Positions 6,723 through 16,700 are shown, numbered from the stretch's first letter. The stretch: 64,000 nt of DNA from Kitasatospora sp. SUK 42 (GCF_015776785.2 NZ_LFMD02000002.1:1679667-1743666), one strand, 5' to 3'. Notes: generated by a model not told the origin, from the sequence alone. Numbers and translations are program-made.

Positions 6723-8978
6723 TCAGTTCTTCCAGCGCGGCTTGCGGTCGTCGCGGTTGAAGCCGCCACGGTCGCGGTCGAAGCCACCGCGGTCACGGTT
6801 GAAGCCACCGCGGTCGGACTGCGGACGGCCGCCGGAGCGGTGGTCGTCGCGGCGCGAGAACGGACGGCTGCTGCTGCCGCCGCCGCGCTCGTCGCGGTCC
6901 CGGCCGAAGGACGGGCGGTCGCCGAAGGAGCGGGCCGGACGGTCACCGAAGGAGCGGCCGCCGCGGTCGTCACGGTCACGGTTGAAGCCACCGGAGCGAC
7001 GGTCGTCACGCTCGAAACCGCCCGAGCGGCGGTCGTCACGGTCACGGCCGCCGAAGCCACCGGAACGGCGGTCGTCACGGTCACGGTTGAAGCCACCGGA
7101 GCGACGGTCGTCACGCTCGAAACCACCGGAACGGCGGTCGTCACGGTCACGGCCGCCGAAGCCACCGGAACGGCGGTCGTCACGGTCACGGTTGAAGCCA
7201 CCGGAGCGACGGTCGTCACGGTCGAAACCGCCCGAGCGACGGTCGTCACGGTCGCGGCCGCCGAAGCCGCCGCGGTCGCCACGGTCACCGCGGTCGCGGT
7301 TGAAGCCACCGGAGCGGCGGTCGTCGCGGTCACGGTCCCGGCTGAAGGCCGGACGCTCGCTACGGGCCTCGCGGTACGACGGAGCGCGCTCCTCGGACTG
7401 CGGCGCGGCGGCAGCGGCCTCGACGACGGCCGGAGCCTCGGCGGCGGCGCCCTCGGCGGCCTCCTCGGCGGCCGGGGCCTCGTCCTCGATGCCCAGCTCG
7501 GCCCGCTCGCGCGCCGCACGGGCACCCAGGCGGTCCGCCTCCTCGCGCAGCTCGGTGGCGCGGCGCTGCGCGCGCTCCAGCTGGCGGGTCATGTCGGCGA
7601 GCTCGCGCTCGGCGGCACCGGCGATGTTGGCGGCGCTCTCCGCCTGCACCTCGGTGAGCGAGCGGGCGCCGGTGATCCGGGCGACCTCCGCGTCGAAGGC
7701 GTGGTCCAGGATGTGGCGGCTGGCGTCGACGCCCGCGTCCTCCATCAGGCGGAAGACGCCGCGGCGCTGGTGCGGCAGCACCAGGGTGACGACGGCGCCG
7801 GAGCGGCCGGCCCGCGCGGTGCGGCCGGAGCGGTGCAGGTAGTCCTTGTGGTCGCCGGCCGGGTCCACGTTGAGGACCAGGTCGATGCCGTCGACGTGGA
7901 TGCCGCGGGCGGCGACGTCGGTGGCGACGACGACGTTGACGTAGCCGTCCTTGAAGTCGCCGAGGACGCGGGTACGGGCGCCCTGGGTCATGCCGCCGTG
8001 CAGCGCGTCGGCCTTCACGCCGGCCTCGATGAGCTGCTCGGCAACGCGGTCGGCGCCCATCTGGGTGCGGACGAAGATGATCGTGCGGCCCTTGCGGGCG
8101 GCGATCGCGTTGGTGATCGGCGCCTTGTCCTTGGGCTTCACCACGAGGATGTGGTGGGTCATGGTGGTGACCGCGCCGGCCGACGGGTCGACCTCGTGGG
8201 TGACCGGGCTCTTCAGGTAGCGCTTGACCAGGGTGTCGATCTCGTTCTCCAGGGTGGCGGAGAACAGCAGGCGCTGGCCTCCGGCCGGCACCTGGTCGAG
8301 GATCTCGGTGACCTCGGGCAGGAAGCCCATGTCGGCCATCTGGTCGGCCTCGTCGAGGACGACGGTCCGGACGTCGGCCAGCTTGGCCGAGCCGCGGTTC
8401 AGCAGGTCCCGCAGACGGCCGGGGGTGGCGACCAGGATGTCGACGCCGCGCTCCAGCGCGTAGATCTGGTTCGACATCGAGGTGCCGCCGCAGACGACCT
8501 TGAGCTTGAGGCCGAGCACCGAGCCGAAGGGCTCCAGGGCGTCGGCGACCTGCATGGCCAGCTCACGGGTCGGGACCAGGATCAGGCCGCGCGGGTGCTT
8601 GGGCTTGGTGCGCTCACCGTCGGCCAGGCGGGTCAGCAGCGGCAGGCCGAAGCTGAGGGTCTTGCCGGAGCCGGTACGGCCGCGGCCGAGCACGTCCTTG
8701 CCGGCCAGGGCGTCCGGGATGGTCGCGGCCTGGATCGGGAACGGGGTGGTGACGCCGCGCTTGGCGAGGGCGCGCACGACGTCGTCGTGCAGGCCCAGGT
8801 CGCCGAAGGTGATGGTGGGCTCGGCGTCCTCGACCGTCTCCTCGACGGTCTCGACGGCGCTCTGCTCGGCCATCTCCTCGACCTCGGCGGTCAGTTCGGT
8901 GGTGTCGGTGGAATCGGTGACATCGGCGGCGGCCTCGTTCGCGGGCATGGCGAAGCGGGCGTCGTCAACGAGAGACAT
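6723..8978 (-). CDS. DEAD-box ATP-dependent RNA helicase with RG-rich repeat tail
   Basis: A 751-residue RNA helicase that remodels RNA structure. After an acidic N-terminal leader (about 1-55) come the Q motif, Walker A GRTGSGKT (about 100-107), PTREL, ATPGR, DEAD (209-212), SAT (240-242) and motif VI HRSGRTARAG (about 382-391). A charged helical segment (about 455-500) follows. The last 190 residues are almost only Arg, Asp, Gly, Ser, Phe and Asn, in repeats such as DRDDRRSGGF, and should bind RNA flexibly. The ATG at 8976-8978 has a GGAAGG ribosome-binding site. This gene resembles the cold-shock and ribosome-assembly DEAD-box proteins of streptomycetes. Confidence 0.95.
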   Translation of the reverse strand: MSLVDDARFAMPANEAAADVTDSTDTTELTAEVEEMAEQSAVETVEETVEDAEPTITFGDLGLHDDVVRALAKRGVTTPFPIQAATIPDALAGKDVLGRGRTGSGKTLSFGLPLLTRLADGERTKPKHPRGLILVPTRELAMQVADALEPFGSVLGLKLKVVCGGTSMSNQIYALERGVDILVATPGRLRDLLNRGSAKLADVRTVVLDEADQMADMGFLPEVTEILDQVPAGGQRLLFSATLENEIDTLVKRYLKSPVTHEVDPSAGAVTTMTHHILVVKPKDKAPITNAIAARKGRTIIFVRTQMGADRVAEQLIEAGVKADALHGGMTQGARTRVLGDFKDGYVNVVVATDVAARGIHVDGIDLVLNVDPAGDHKDYLHRSGRTARAGRSGAVVTLVLPHQRRGVFRLMEDAGVDASRHILDHAFDAEVARITGARSLTEVQAESAANIAGAAERELADMTRQLERAQRRATELREEADRLGARAARERAELGIEDEAPAAEEAAEGAAAEAPAVVEAAAAAPQSEERAPSYREARSERPAFSRDRDRDDRRSGGFNRDRGDRGDRGGFGGRDRDDRRSGGFDRDDRRSGGFNRDRDDRRSGGFGGRDRDDRRSGGFERDDRRSGGFNRDRDDRRSGGFGGRDRDDRRSGGFERDDRRSGGFNRDRDDRGGRSFGDRPARSFGDRPSFGRDRDERGGGSSSRPFSRRDDHRSGGRPQSDRGGFNRDRGGFDRDRGGFNRDDRKPRWKN
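6950..7330 (-). repeat. In-frame tandem repeats encoding the RG/RD-rich helicase tail
   Basis: A 105-bp (35-codon) unit occurs about three times with few changes, plus partial copies. Each unit encodes alternating blocks GGFNRDRDDRRS, GGFGGRDRDDRRS and GGFERDDRRS (one copy has FD for FE). The near-identity of the copies points to recent duplication or conversion within the gene. Confidence 0.85.
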
Positions 8979-9173
8979 GCAAAACCTTCCGGAAGTGGCA
9001 CGCGCCAAAGTCCGGGGTTCTGTTTCACAACCGCCTCTATGCGGTCAGCCACGGATCGCCGGAACGCGCCAAGGGCGCCAGATGGGAATAGGGCGCCAGT
9101 CAAATGAATCAAACGAACGATCTACCACCATAGACGAGCCTCGGGATCGGAGGCAAACGCCCAGGCCAACCCC

Positions 9174-9821
9174 CTAATGTCCGCCCGCGCGCGGGCTCGG
9201 GGCCGAGGAACCGGAGCTACCGGAGGAGGGCTCCGGGGCCGGTGGGACGGTCGTGGCGGGCGGGCTGTGCTCGGGCTCCGGGCTGGTGGACGGGCGGCCG
9301 CTCGGGGTGGCCGACGGGCTCCCGACCGCGCCGCCGGAACGGCCCTCACCGGTGCCGCTGGTGCCGCCGGAGCCCGCCGTCGCGCCACCGCCGGCCGCAC
9401 CACCTCCCGGGTGGGGCGCGGGGCTGGCGTTCCCGCCGCCCGTCGCGCCGCTGCCGCCCGTCGCGCTCTCGGGGACGCCCCCGGCCGGCACCGCGACCAC
9501 GCCCGTCGGCGCGCCGGTCGAGACCTCGCCCGTCGTCGTGGCCGTGACCCCGGTCGGCGCGTTCTCCGCCTGGAGGCCCCCCGGCCGCTCCGGGCGCCCC
9601 GACGCGCCCCCCGGGTGCCCGGTGCCCGGTGTGGCCGAGGGGCCGCCCGTCGGGCCGGGCCTGCCCACCGGACCGGCCTGGCCGACCGGCACCGCCCCGC
9701 CGTGCTTCTCCTCCGCCGCCGGCCCGACCGACATGCACCCGGTCAGCCCCAGCCCGGCCACCGCCAGCACCGCCGTTGCCCGTACCGCCCGCGCCGAACG
9801 CACCGCCCGTACCGAAGCCAC
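9174..9821 (-). CDS. Putative lipoprotein, Gly/Pro/Ser/Thr-rich low complexity
   Basis: Predicted 215-residue lipoprotein. The GTG at 9819-9821 follows a strong GAGAGGGAG ribosome-binding site. The N terminus has Arg residues, a hydrophobic stretch and the lipobox LTGC (Cys about 29), so the mature chain would be lipid-anchored outside the cell. The rest is a disordered sequence rich in Gly, Pro, Ser, Thr and Ala without a recognisable domain. Conservation of the coding frame could not be checked. The upstream signals support translation. Confidence 0.65.
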   Translation of the reverse strand: MASVRAVRSARAVRATAVLAVAGLGLTGCMSVGPAAEEKHGGAVPVGQAGPVGRPGPTGGPSATPGTGHPGGASGRPERPGGLQAENAPTGVTATTTGEVSTGAPTGVVAVPAGGVPESATGGSGATGGGNASPAPHPGGGAAGGGATAGSGGTSGTGEGRSGGAVGSPSATPSGRPSTSPEPEHSPPATTVPPAPEPSSGSSGSSAPSPRAGGH

Positions 9822-9967
9822 CGAGCTCCCTCTCTACCGCCCCACCCGGGCCGCCCACTGACGCGCGGCCGCTTTCGGTGCCCAACGCGCGGGCGCCCCG
9901 GCGGGACACGGGCGGCAGGACAGTTCGCACCGGAACGCCGCCGCACCGACGGCCCGGGCGGCCCCCC

Positions 9968-10342
9968 TCAGCCCCAGAGCGCCGAGGCCAGCCCCGCCCC
10001 CGCGTACGCCGCGACCAGCCCGGCCGCCACGCTGCCGAGCACGTTCGCCAGCGCGTACCGCCCGGCGCCGGACGCGGCCAGCCGCAGCGTCTCGTACGAG
10101 AAGGTCGAGTAGGTGGTCAGCGCCCCGCAGAAGCCCGTCCCGAGCAGCAGTTGGACCTGCGAGGTGGCGGCCCCGGCCGCCACCGCCCCGGTCACCAGGC
10201 CGAGCACCAGGGAGCCGGACACGTTCACCGTGAAGGTGCCCCACGGGAACACCGAGTCGTGCCGGGACTGCACCGCCCGGTCGGTCAGGTACCGCAGCGG
10301 CGCCCCGACCACCGCGCCCGCCACCACCAGCAGCCAGTTCAC
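9968..10342 (-). CDS. crcB: CrcB/Fluc fluoride channel subunit
   Basis: A 124-residue, four-helix membrane protein of the Fluc family, which exports fluoride as a dual-topology dimer. The conserved blocks are visible: [26 protein letters not shown] (with the channel Asn) and [15 protein letters not shown] (with the Thr/Ser and Phe residues lining the pore). The GTG start at 10340-10342 overlaps the stop of the DUF190 gene (GTGA), so translation is coupled. It is the last gene of a CrcB-DUF190-CrcB operon. With two CrcB genes present, the channel may be a heterodimer. Confidence 0.92.
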   Translation of the reverse strand: MNWLLVVAGAVVGAPLRYLTDRAVQSRHDSVFPWGTFTVNVSGSLVLGLVTGAVAAGAATSQVQLLLGTGFCGALTTYSTFSYETLRLAASGAGRYALANVLGSVAAGLVAAYAGAGLASALWG

Positions 10343-10701
10343 GCCCCGCCCGCTCCCCCGCCGGCCGCCCGGCCCGCGTACCGGACGACCTCGCACCGGT
10401 CCAGCAGCACCAGCCCCTCCGCCACCAGCTCCTCCAGCTGCGGCAGGAAGGCCCGCACCCGCTCCTCCTCGTCCACGACCACCACCGCCACCGGCAGGTC
10501 CTCGCTGAGCGACAGCAGCCGCGCCGTGTGCACCAGCGACGAGGCGCCGAACCCCTCGATCCCCCGGAACACGCTCGCCCCGGCCAACCCGGCGGCCCGC
10601 GCCCGGTGCACGATCTCGCTGTACAGCGGCCGGTGGTGCCAGGTGTCGCTCTCGCCCACCAGGACGGTCAGCCGCAGCGCCGGCCCGCTCAGCCGGCTCA
10701 C
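10339..10701 (-). CDS. DUF190 family protein
   Basis: A 120-residue protein with the DUF190 pattern: [18 protein letters not shown], a helix with [19 protein letters not shown], then [19 protein letters not shown]. The fold is related to the PII-like signal proteins. DUF190 genes commonly sit with crcB. Here it is the middle gene, with GTGA overlaps on both sides (start at 10699-10701, stop at 10339-10341). A regulatory role in fluoride export is an inference from context. Confidence 0.88.
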   Translation of the reverse strand: MSRLSGPALRLTVLVGESDTWHHRPLYSEIVHRARAAGLAGASVFRGIEGFGASSLVHTARLLSLSEDLPVAVVVVDEEERVRAFLPQLEELVAEGLVLLDRCEVVRYAGRAAGGGAGGA

Positions 10702-11180
10702 CGGGCACCGCCCCCGCGGCCGCGACCGGCCCGGCCGACCACCCGCCGGGTCAGCACCGCCGCCACCCAGACCGCACCGAGCGCGCCCAGCGGGGTCAGC
10801 CCCAGGTACGCCAGCCCGGGCCCGAGCCGGTCCGCCACCAGCAGCCGCCGGATGTCCACCGCGTACGTGGAGAAGGTGGTGAACCCGCCCAGCACCCCGG
10901 TACCGAAGAAGGGCCGCAGCAGCGGATGCGCCGGACGCCCCTCGGTGATCGCCACCAGGAACACCCCGATCACCGCGCAGCCGACCACGTTGACCAGCAG
11001 CGTCGTCCACGGGAAGGCCGTCGCCCCGGTCGGCTGGACCAGCCCGGCCGCGTACCGCGCCACCGCCCCGACCGCACCGCCCACCGCGACCACCGCGACG
11101 ACCGGCCCCTGCCCGCGCAGCACCGGCGGCCGGCCGGGCGCCGTCGCCCGAGCCGCCCGCGCGTCCTCCGAGGTCGCCAT
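10698..11180 (-). CDS. crcB: CrcB/Fluc fluoride channel subunit, first gene of the operon
   Basis: A 160-residue CrcB homologue with a hydrophilic N-terminal extension of about 35 residues before the four membrane helices. Family motifs are [28 protein letters not shown] and [17 protein letters not shown]. The ATG at 11178-11180 is chosen. An earlier in-frame start at 11207 would add nine residues. Its stop overlaps the DUF190 start by four bases. The pair of CrcB subunits differ clearly in sequence, as in bacteria that build heterodimeric Fluc channels. Confidence 0.9.
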   Translation of the reverse strand: MATSEDARAARATAPGRPPVLRGQGPVVAVVAVGGAVGAVARYAAGLVQPTGATAFPWTTLLVNVVGCAVIGVFLVAITEGRPAHPLLRPFFGTGVLGGFTTFSTYAVDIRRLLVADRLGPGLAYLGLTPLGALGAVWVAAVLTRRVVGRAGRGRGGGAR

Positions 11181-11256
11181 AGCCCCATCAAACACCGCCG
11201 CGAACACCGCCGCCCGCTGCCTGGCACGCCGTCACCCCAGAGCCGACAATGATCCG

Positions 11257-11604
11257 GTGGAGATGACCCGGGAAGAGTTCGAAACGCTGGTCAGTGATGC
11301 CCTGGACCTGATTCCCCCGCAGCTCGCGGCCATGATGGACAACGTCGCGATCTTCGTCGAGGACGAACCGGACCCCGGCGACCCGGAGCTCCTCGGCCTC
11401 TACGAGGGCACCCCGCTCACCGAACGCGGCGAGTGGTACGCGGGCGTCCTGCCCGACCGCATCCTGATCTACCTCGGCCCCACCCTGCGCCACTGCGAGA
11501 CCCGCGAGCAGGTGGTCGAGGAGGTCCGCACCACCGTCATCCACGAGGTCGCCCACCACTTCGGCTTCGACGACCACGAGCTCGACGAACTGGGCTGGTC
11601 CTGA
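11257..11604 (+). CDS. Minimal zinc metallopeptidase (zincin-like, PF06262)
   Basis: A 115-residue protein of the small zincin-like family. The active-site motif HEVAHHFGFDD supplies two zinc ligands and the catalytic Glu. The terminal Asp/His region (DDHELDELGWS) completes the family pattern, and the N-terminal half has MDNVAIFVEDEP. The start is taken as GTG at 11257, giving the family-like V/M-E-M-T-R-E-E-F. The ATG two codons later is possible. It is divergent from the crcB operon. Its substrate is unknown. Confidence 0.88.
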   Translation: MEMTREEFETLVSDALDLIPPQLAAMMDNVAIFVEDEPDPGDPELLGLYEGTPLTERGEWYAGVLPDRILIYLGPTLRHCETREQVVEEVRTTVIHEVAHHFGFDDHELDELGWS

Positions 11605-11720
11605 CCCCTCCCCGCGGGCCCGTACCCCCACCCGGCCGGAACCCGTTTTGGCGATCCGCCCCTCATCCCATATGCTTCTCGTCGTCCCCAAGCGCTGGAA
11701 ACAGCAACGGGAGGCCACAA

Positions 11721-11793
11721 GCCCTCATCGTCTAGTGGCCCAGGACGCCGCCCTTTCAAGGCGGTAGCACGGGTTCGAATCCCGTTGGGGGCA
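11721..11793 (+). tRNA. tRNA-Glu (UUC anticodon)
   Basis: Acceptor GCCCTCA pairs with TGGGGGC, with discriminator A. The anticodon loop CTTTCAA (anticodon TTC) is closed by a GCCGC/GCGGT stem, and the T loop is GGTTCGAATCC. CCA is not encoded. It is the first of a three-tRNA cluster. Confidence 0.96.
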
Positions 11794-11852
11794 CGCAGTA
11801 CCGTTGTAAAGTTTGTGCAGTGCCGCAAGACCTGAGTGGTTCGCCACTACTA

Positions 11853-11926
11853 GGTCCCGTGGAGCAGTTGGTTAGCTCGCCACCCTGTCAAGGTGGAGGT
11901 CGCGGGTTCAAGTCCCGTCGGGATCG
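11853..11926 (+). tRNA. tRNA-Asp (GUC anticodon), copy 1
   Basis: Acceptor GGTCCCG pairs with CGGGATC, with discriminator G. The anticodon loop CTGTCAA contains GTC. The 74 bases are identical to the second tRNA-Asp at 17861..17934. Confidence 0.96.
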
Positions 11927-11953
11927 CTCGTCTCGTAAGAGACGGTGCAGTAC

Positions 11954-12030
11954 GGCCAGGTAGCTCAGTTGGTACGAGCGTCCGCCTGAAAAGCGGAAGG
12001 TCGCCGGTTCGACCCCGGCCCTGGCCACCA
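11954..12030 (+). tRNA. tRNA-Phe (GAA anticodon)
   Basis: Acceptor GGCCAGG pairs with CCTGGCC, with discriminator A. The anticodon loop CTGAAAA contains GAA, and the T loop is GGTTCGACCCC. Unlike its neighbours it encodes the 3' CCA (12028-12030). Confidence 0.96.
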
Positions 12031-12035
12031 TAGGG

Positions 12036-12069
12036 GAAGCCCCCGTAGCGGATTCGCTACGGGGGCTTC
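12036..12069 (+). terminator. Hairpin terminator after the Glu-Asp-Phe tRNA cluster
   Basis: A perfect 15-bp stem, GAAGCCCCCGTAGCG with CGCTACGGGGGCTTC, and a GATT loop, beginning five bases after the tRNA-Phe CCA. Confidence 0.85.
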
Positions 12070-12150
12070 GCCGTTCCCCCTCCCCCGACCGGCAGCCGAC
12101 GGGGCCGCCGCCGCTCGGGGGTTCAGGGCTTCGGGGGTGCGCTCCGGGGG

Positions 12151-13095
12151 TCAGGAGGAGCGGAACCAGCCGGAGTCGGTGCCGAGGACCTCGCCGTCCG
12201 CGCCGTAGTAGACGAAGGACTTGGCCTCGGAGCCCGGCTTCTTGGCGATGGCGACCCAGCGGGTGCGGGAGCCCCCCACCGTGGCCGGCACCGCCTCGGT
12301 GGTGCCGCCGCTCCTCCAGGTGACCACGACCTTGGCGACCTTGGGCGTGACGCCCTGGATCACCACCGGCGAGTCGCCCATCTCCGCGCCCTTGAGGCCG
12401 AGCATCGTTCCGGCGACGGACGTGACGGCGCCGGGGGCGTCCTCGTCGCCCGGCGTCCCCGGGACGTCGGTCTGGTGCGTGCTGTCGTCGACCTGCCGCT
12501 TGCCGTCCAGGGTGAGGTAGAGGTTCACCTCGTCCTTGTCCGGCCGCCAGCCGCGGTCGACCTCGGCGTCGGTCGACCTCGGCAGCTGCGGGATGGCGGC
12601 GTGCCGGTCCTCCCACATCAGCTGCGCCTGCCGGTGGGCGTCCTCCTTGGTGGGGGCGGCCGGCCACAGGGCGGCCCAGGCCTGCCAGGTGTGACCGTTC
12701 GCGGTGCCCTCGCCGAGCTTGACCCGGATCGGGGTGAACGGGTCCCGGACGGGGGCGGTCGGGGTCGGCGTCGCGGTCGGGGTCGCCACGGGTGTCGGGC
12801 CGGCGGTCGGCGTGGTGCTCGGCGCGGCCGTCCCCGCGGAGGCGGCGGCCACCGTGGTGGTGCCGCCGTCCCGCCCGTACCCGGCGAGCGCCGTCCCCCC
12901 GCCGGCCACCGCCGCGACCAGCGCCACCGCCGCCCCGGCGGTCAGCAGCCTCCGGCGCCGCAGTCTGCGTCGCCCCCCGGCGACCAGGCTGTCGTACGGC
13001 ACCGCCCCGATCTCGACGCTCCCGGCGAGGTCGCTCAGCCCGCTCGCGGCCGCCGCCTCGTCACCGGTCGTCCCGCCCTCGAAGTCCCTGCTCAT
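12151..13095 (-). CDS. Single-pass membrane protein, partner of the SigE-family sigma factor
   Basis: A 314-residue protein. The N terminus is cytoplasmic (about 1-48) with a basic RRRLRRRR stretch. A membrane segment (about 50-73) leads to a Thr/Pro/Ala-rich linker of about 45 residues and an extracytoplasmic domain of about 200 residues with no recognised family. Its ATG overlaps the stop of the sigma gene (ATGA at 13092-13095). The coupling and topology suggest a regulator or sensor of that sigma factor. I see no zinc-anti-sigma HxxxCxxC motif, so anti-sigma function is only inferred from position. Confidence 0.8.
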   Translation of the reverse strand: MSRDFEGGTTGDEAAAASGLSDLAGSVEIGAVPYDSLVAGGRRRLRRRRLLTAGAAVALVAAVAGGGTALAGYGRDGGTTTVAAASAGTAAPSTTPTAGPTPVATPTATPTPTAPVRDPFTPIRVKLGEGTANGHTWQAWAALWPAAPTKEDAHRQAQLMWEDRHAAIPQLPRSTDAEVDRGWRPDKDEVNLYLTLDGKRQVDDSTHQTDVPGTPGDEDAPGAVTSVAGTMLGLKGAEMGDSPVVIQGVTPKVAKVVVTWRSGGTTEAVPATVGGSRTRWVAIAKKPGSEAKSFVYYGADGEVLGTDSGWFRSS

Positions 13096-13610
13096 CTTCC
13101 GCCTCCGGCGCTGGTCATTCCGTTGAGTGAGGAGGCCGCGCGGAGCTTGGCCAGTCCCTTGGCGGCCTGGCTCTTCACCGTCCCGACCGAGCAGCCCATC
13201 GCCACCGCGGTCTGGGCCTCGGAGAGGTCCTCCCAGTACCGCAGCACGACGGCCTGGCGCTGGCGCGGCGGCAGGGCGCCGAGCGCGGTCAGCAGCACGG
13301 CCCGGTCGTCCGGGTCGTCCCCGGCCGGTGCGGGCCGGTCGGGGACGTCGTGGACCAGGTGCTCGGTGAGTCTGCGCCGGAACCGCCGGGCGTGCTCGTT
13401 AATGAGGATCCGGCGGACGTACGCGTGCGGGTCGTCCGCCGCGCGCACCCTGCCCCAGGCGACGTAGGCCCGTTCCAGCGACTGCTGGACGAGGTCCTCG
13501 GCGCCGTACCGCTCCCCCGCGAGCAGATAGGCCGTCCTGAGCAACCGCGACCACGCGCTGCCGGCGAACGCCCGGAACTCCTCGTCCCGTGCGGTCTTCT
13601 GGGCTCCCAT
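13092..13610 (-). CDS. SigE-family ECF RNA polymerase sigma factor
   Basis: A 172-residue ECF-type sigma factor that redirects RNA polymerase to a stress or envelope regulon. Region 2 spans about residues 8-75 (LLRTAYLLAG, AEDLVQQSLERAYVAW) and region 4 about 108-160 (LPPRQRQAVVLRYWEDLSEAQ followed by GCSVGTVKSQAAKGLAKLR). The ATG at 13608-13610 has a near-perfect GAGGAGGTGCTC ribosome-binding site. The downstream membrane protein gene overlaps by ATGA. It belongs to the actinobacterial SigE-family (TIGR02983 type) and need not be orthologous to the S. coelicolor sigE gene. Confidence 0.93.
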   Translation of the reverse strand: MGAQKTARDEEFRAFAGSAWSRLLRTAYLLAGERYGAEDLVQQSLERAYVAWGRVRAADDPHAYVRRILINEHARRFRRRLTEHLVHDVPDRPAPAGDDPDDRAVLLTALGALPPRQRQAVVLRYWEDLSEAQTAVAMGCSVGTVKSQAAKGLAKLRAASSLNGMTSAGGGR

Positions 13611-13751
13611 GAGCACCTCCTCAACCCCCCAGAGTCCGGATCGCCCGCGGACCGTTGCCCGTCGTTCGCGATTCCGCGTCGGCGGCTGTGACACTGGAGG
13701 GGCTCGAAAACCGAGGTGCGCTCCGCCGTACCTCCTTGCGAACCTAGAGGG

Positions 13752-16700
13752 ATGCCCGCAGTGAGTTCTCCCGCAGTCCAGTCCGCCCCCGCGCCCGCCG
13801 AGGGCCCCGGAATCGGTGAGCTGGCCGCCCGCCTGCCCGAGCTGACCCTGCGCGACCAGGTGCGGATCGGGCGCCGGCTGGAGGGGGCCCGCAAGGTCCG
13901 CAAACCCGAGGCCCGGCAGAAGATCGCCACCGAGATCGCCGCCGAGATCGACCGCGCCGAGCTGCTGGTCGAGCAGCGCCGCGGCGCCGTCCCGACGATC
14001 AGCTATCCCGAAGAGCTGCCGGTCAGCCAGAAGAAGGACGAGATCCTGGCGGCGATCCGGGACCACCAGGTGGTGATCGTCGCGGGCGAGACCGGCTCCG
14101 GCAAGACCACCCAGATCCCGAAGATCTGTCTGGAGCTCGGCCGGGGCGTGCGCGGCCTGGTCGGCCACACCCAGCCGCGCCGGATCGCCGCCCGTACGGT
14201 GGCCGAGCGCGTCGCGGAGGAGATGAACAGCCCGCTCGGCGAGGCGGTCGGCTGGAAGGTCCGGTTCACCGACCAGGTCGGCCGGGACACCCTGGTCAAG
14301 CTGATGACGGACGGCATCCTGCTCGCGGAGATCCAGACCGACCGCGATCTGCACCAGTACGACACCCTGATCATCGACGAGGCGCACGAGCGCAGCCTCA
14401 ACATCGACTTCCTGCTCGGCTACCTCAAGCAGCTGCTCCCCCGCCGCCCCGATCTCAAGGTCGTGATCACCTCCGCGACCATCGACCCGGAGCGCTTCGC
14501 CCGCCACTTCGGCGACGCCCCGATCGTGGAGGTCTCCGGCCGCACCTACCCGGTCGAGGTCCGGTACCAGCCGATCGCCGAGGACGCGGCCGACGGGGAC
14601 GAGGACGACGCCGCCGACCGCGACCGGGACCAGGTCCAGGCGATCTGCGACGCCGCGAAGGAGCTCCAGGCCGAGGGCCCGGGCGACATCCTGGTGTTCC
14701 TCTCCGGCGAGCGCGAGATCCGCGACACCGCCGACGCCCTCACCAGGCTCAAGCTGCGCAACACCGAGGTCCTGCCGCTGTACGCCCGGCTCAGCTCGGC
14801 CGAGCAGCACAAGGTGTTCCAGCGCTCCAGCCTGCGCCGGATCGTGCTGGCCACCAACGTGGCCGAGACCTCGCTCACCGTCCCCGGCATCAAGTACGTG
14901 ATCGACCCGGGCACCGCCCGGATCTCCCGCTACAGCCACCGCACCAAGGTCCAGCGGCTGCCGATCGAGGCGATCAGTCAGGCCAGCGCCAACCAGCGCA
15001 AGGGCCGCTGCGGCCGCACCTCGGACGGCATCTGCATCCGGCTGTACTCGGAGGAGGACTTCCTCTCCCGCCCCGAGTTCACCGACGCCGAGATCCTGCG
15101 CACCAACCTGGCCTCGGTCATCCTGCAGATGACCGCGGCCGGCCTCGGCGACATCTCCGCCTTCCCGTTCCTGGACCCGCCGGACTCGCGCAACATCAAG
15201 GACGGCGTCCACCTGCTGCAGGAGCTGGGCGCGCTCGACCCGGACGAGAAGGACCCGCGCAAGCGCCTCACCCAGCTCGGCCGCAAGCTCGCCCAGCTCC
15301 CGGTGGACCCCCGGATGGCCCGCATGGTGCTGGAGGCGGACCGGAACGGCTGCGTGCGCGACGTCATGGTGATCGCCGCCGCGCTGTCCATCCAGGACCC
15401 GCGCGAGCGCCCCGCCGAGAAGCGCCAGGCCGCCGACGAGCGGCACCGCCGCTTCAACTCGGAGACCTCCGACTTCCTCTCCTACCTGGCGATGTGGCGC
15501 TACGTCCGGGAGCAGCAGAAGGAGCTCTCCTCCTCGGCCTTCCGCCGGATGTGCAAGGCCGAGTTCCTCAACTACCTGCGGATACGGGAGTGGCAGGACA
15601 TCTACGTCCAGCTGCGCACCGTCGCCAAGCAGTTGGGCGTGACGATCGAGGAGCCGCATCCCGACGCCGAGCCGGACGCCGACCGGATCCACCAGTCGCT
15701 GCTGGCCGGGCTGCTCTCCCACATCGGCCTGTTCGACGTGGAGAAGCGCGAGTACGGCGGCGCCCGCGGCGCCCGCTTCGCGGTCTTCCCGGGCTCCGGC
15801 CTGTTCAAGAAGCCGCCGCGCTGGGTGATGTCGGCCGAGCTGGTGGAGACCTCCCGGCTCTGGGCGCGCATCAACGCGAAGATCGAGCCCGAGTGGGTCG
15901 AGCCGCTGGCCGGCCACCTGCTCAAGCGCAGCTACAGCGAGCCGCACTGGGAGAAGAAGGCCGGCGCGGTGCTGGCGTACGAGAAGGTGACCCTCTACGG
16001 GGTGCCGATCGTGTCCCAGCGCAAGGTCAACTTCGGGAAGATCGACCAGGAGCTCTGCCGCGAGCTGTTCATCCGCAACGCGCTGGTCGAGGGCGACTGG
16101 GAGACCCACCACCGGTTCTTCGCCGAGAACCGCAAGCTGCTCGGCGAGGTCGAGGAGCTGGAGAACCGGGCCCGCCGCCGGGACATCCTGGTGGACGACC
16201 AGACCCTGTTCGACTTCTACGACGCCCGGCTGCCCGACGAGATCGTCTCCACCCGGCACTTCGACTCCTGGTGGAAGAAGGCCCGGCACGAGCAGCCGGA
16301 CCTGCTGAACTTCGAGAAGTCGATGCTGATCAACGACGCCGCGGGCGGCGTCACCGAGGCCGACTACCCGGACCACTGGCAGCAGGGCAAGCTGCGCTTC
16401 AAACTGACCTACCAGTTCGAGCCCGGCAGCGACGCGGACGGCGTGACGGTCCACATCCCGCTGCCGGTGCTCAACCAGGTCACCGCGGAGGGCTTCGACT
16501 GGCAGATCCCCGGTCTGCGGGAGGAGCTGGTCACCGCGTACATCAAGTCGCTGCCGAAGGCGATCCGGCGCAACTTCGTCCCGGCGCCGGACTTCGCCAA
16601 GGCGGCGCTGCGCGAGGTGAGGGACCGCCAGGAGCCACTGCTGCCGTCCCTGGAGCGCGCCCTGAAGCGACTGACGGCCGTCACGGTGCCGCCGGAGGCC

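Noticed and set aside
6950..7330. Possible intergenic repeat or CRISPR-like array.
   Set aside because: It is in-frame coding repeat of the helicase tail.
5596..9107. Long plus-strand frames over the PARG-like and DEAD-box genes, with Pro/Arg/Ser- or Val/Ala/Thr-rich repeats.
   Set aside because: They are other-frame translations of the helicase tail repeats. The minus strand carries all helicase motifs.
9253..9861. Plus-strand Pro/Ala-rich frame opposite the putative lipoprotein.
   Set aside because: The minus strand has a strong ribosome-binding site, signal and lipobox. The plus frame lacks these.
11181..11256. Fluoride riboswitch before the crcB operon.
   Set aside because: The short divergent gap has no recognisable crcB-motif pseudoknot.
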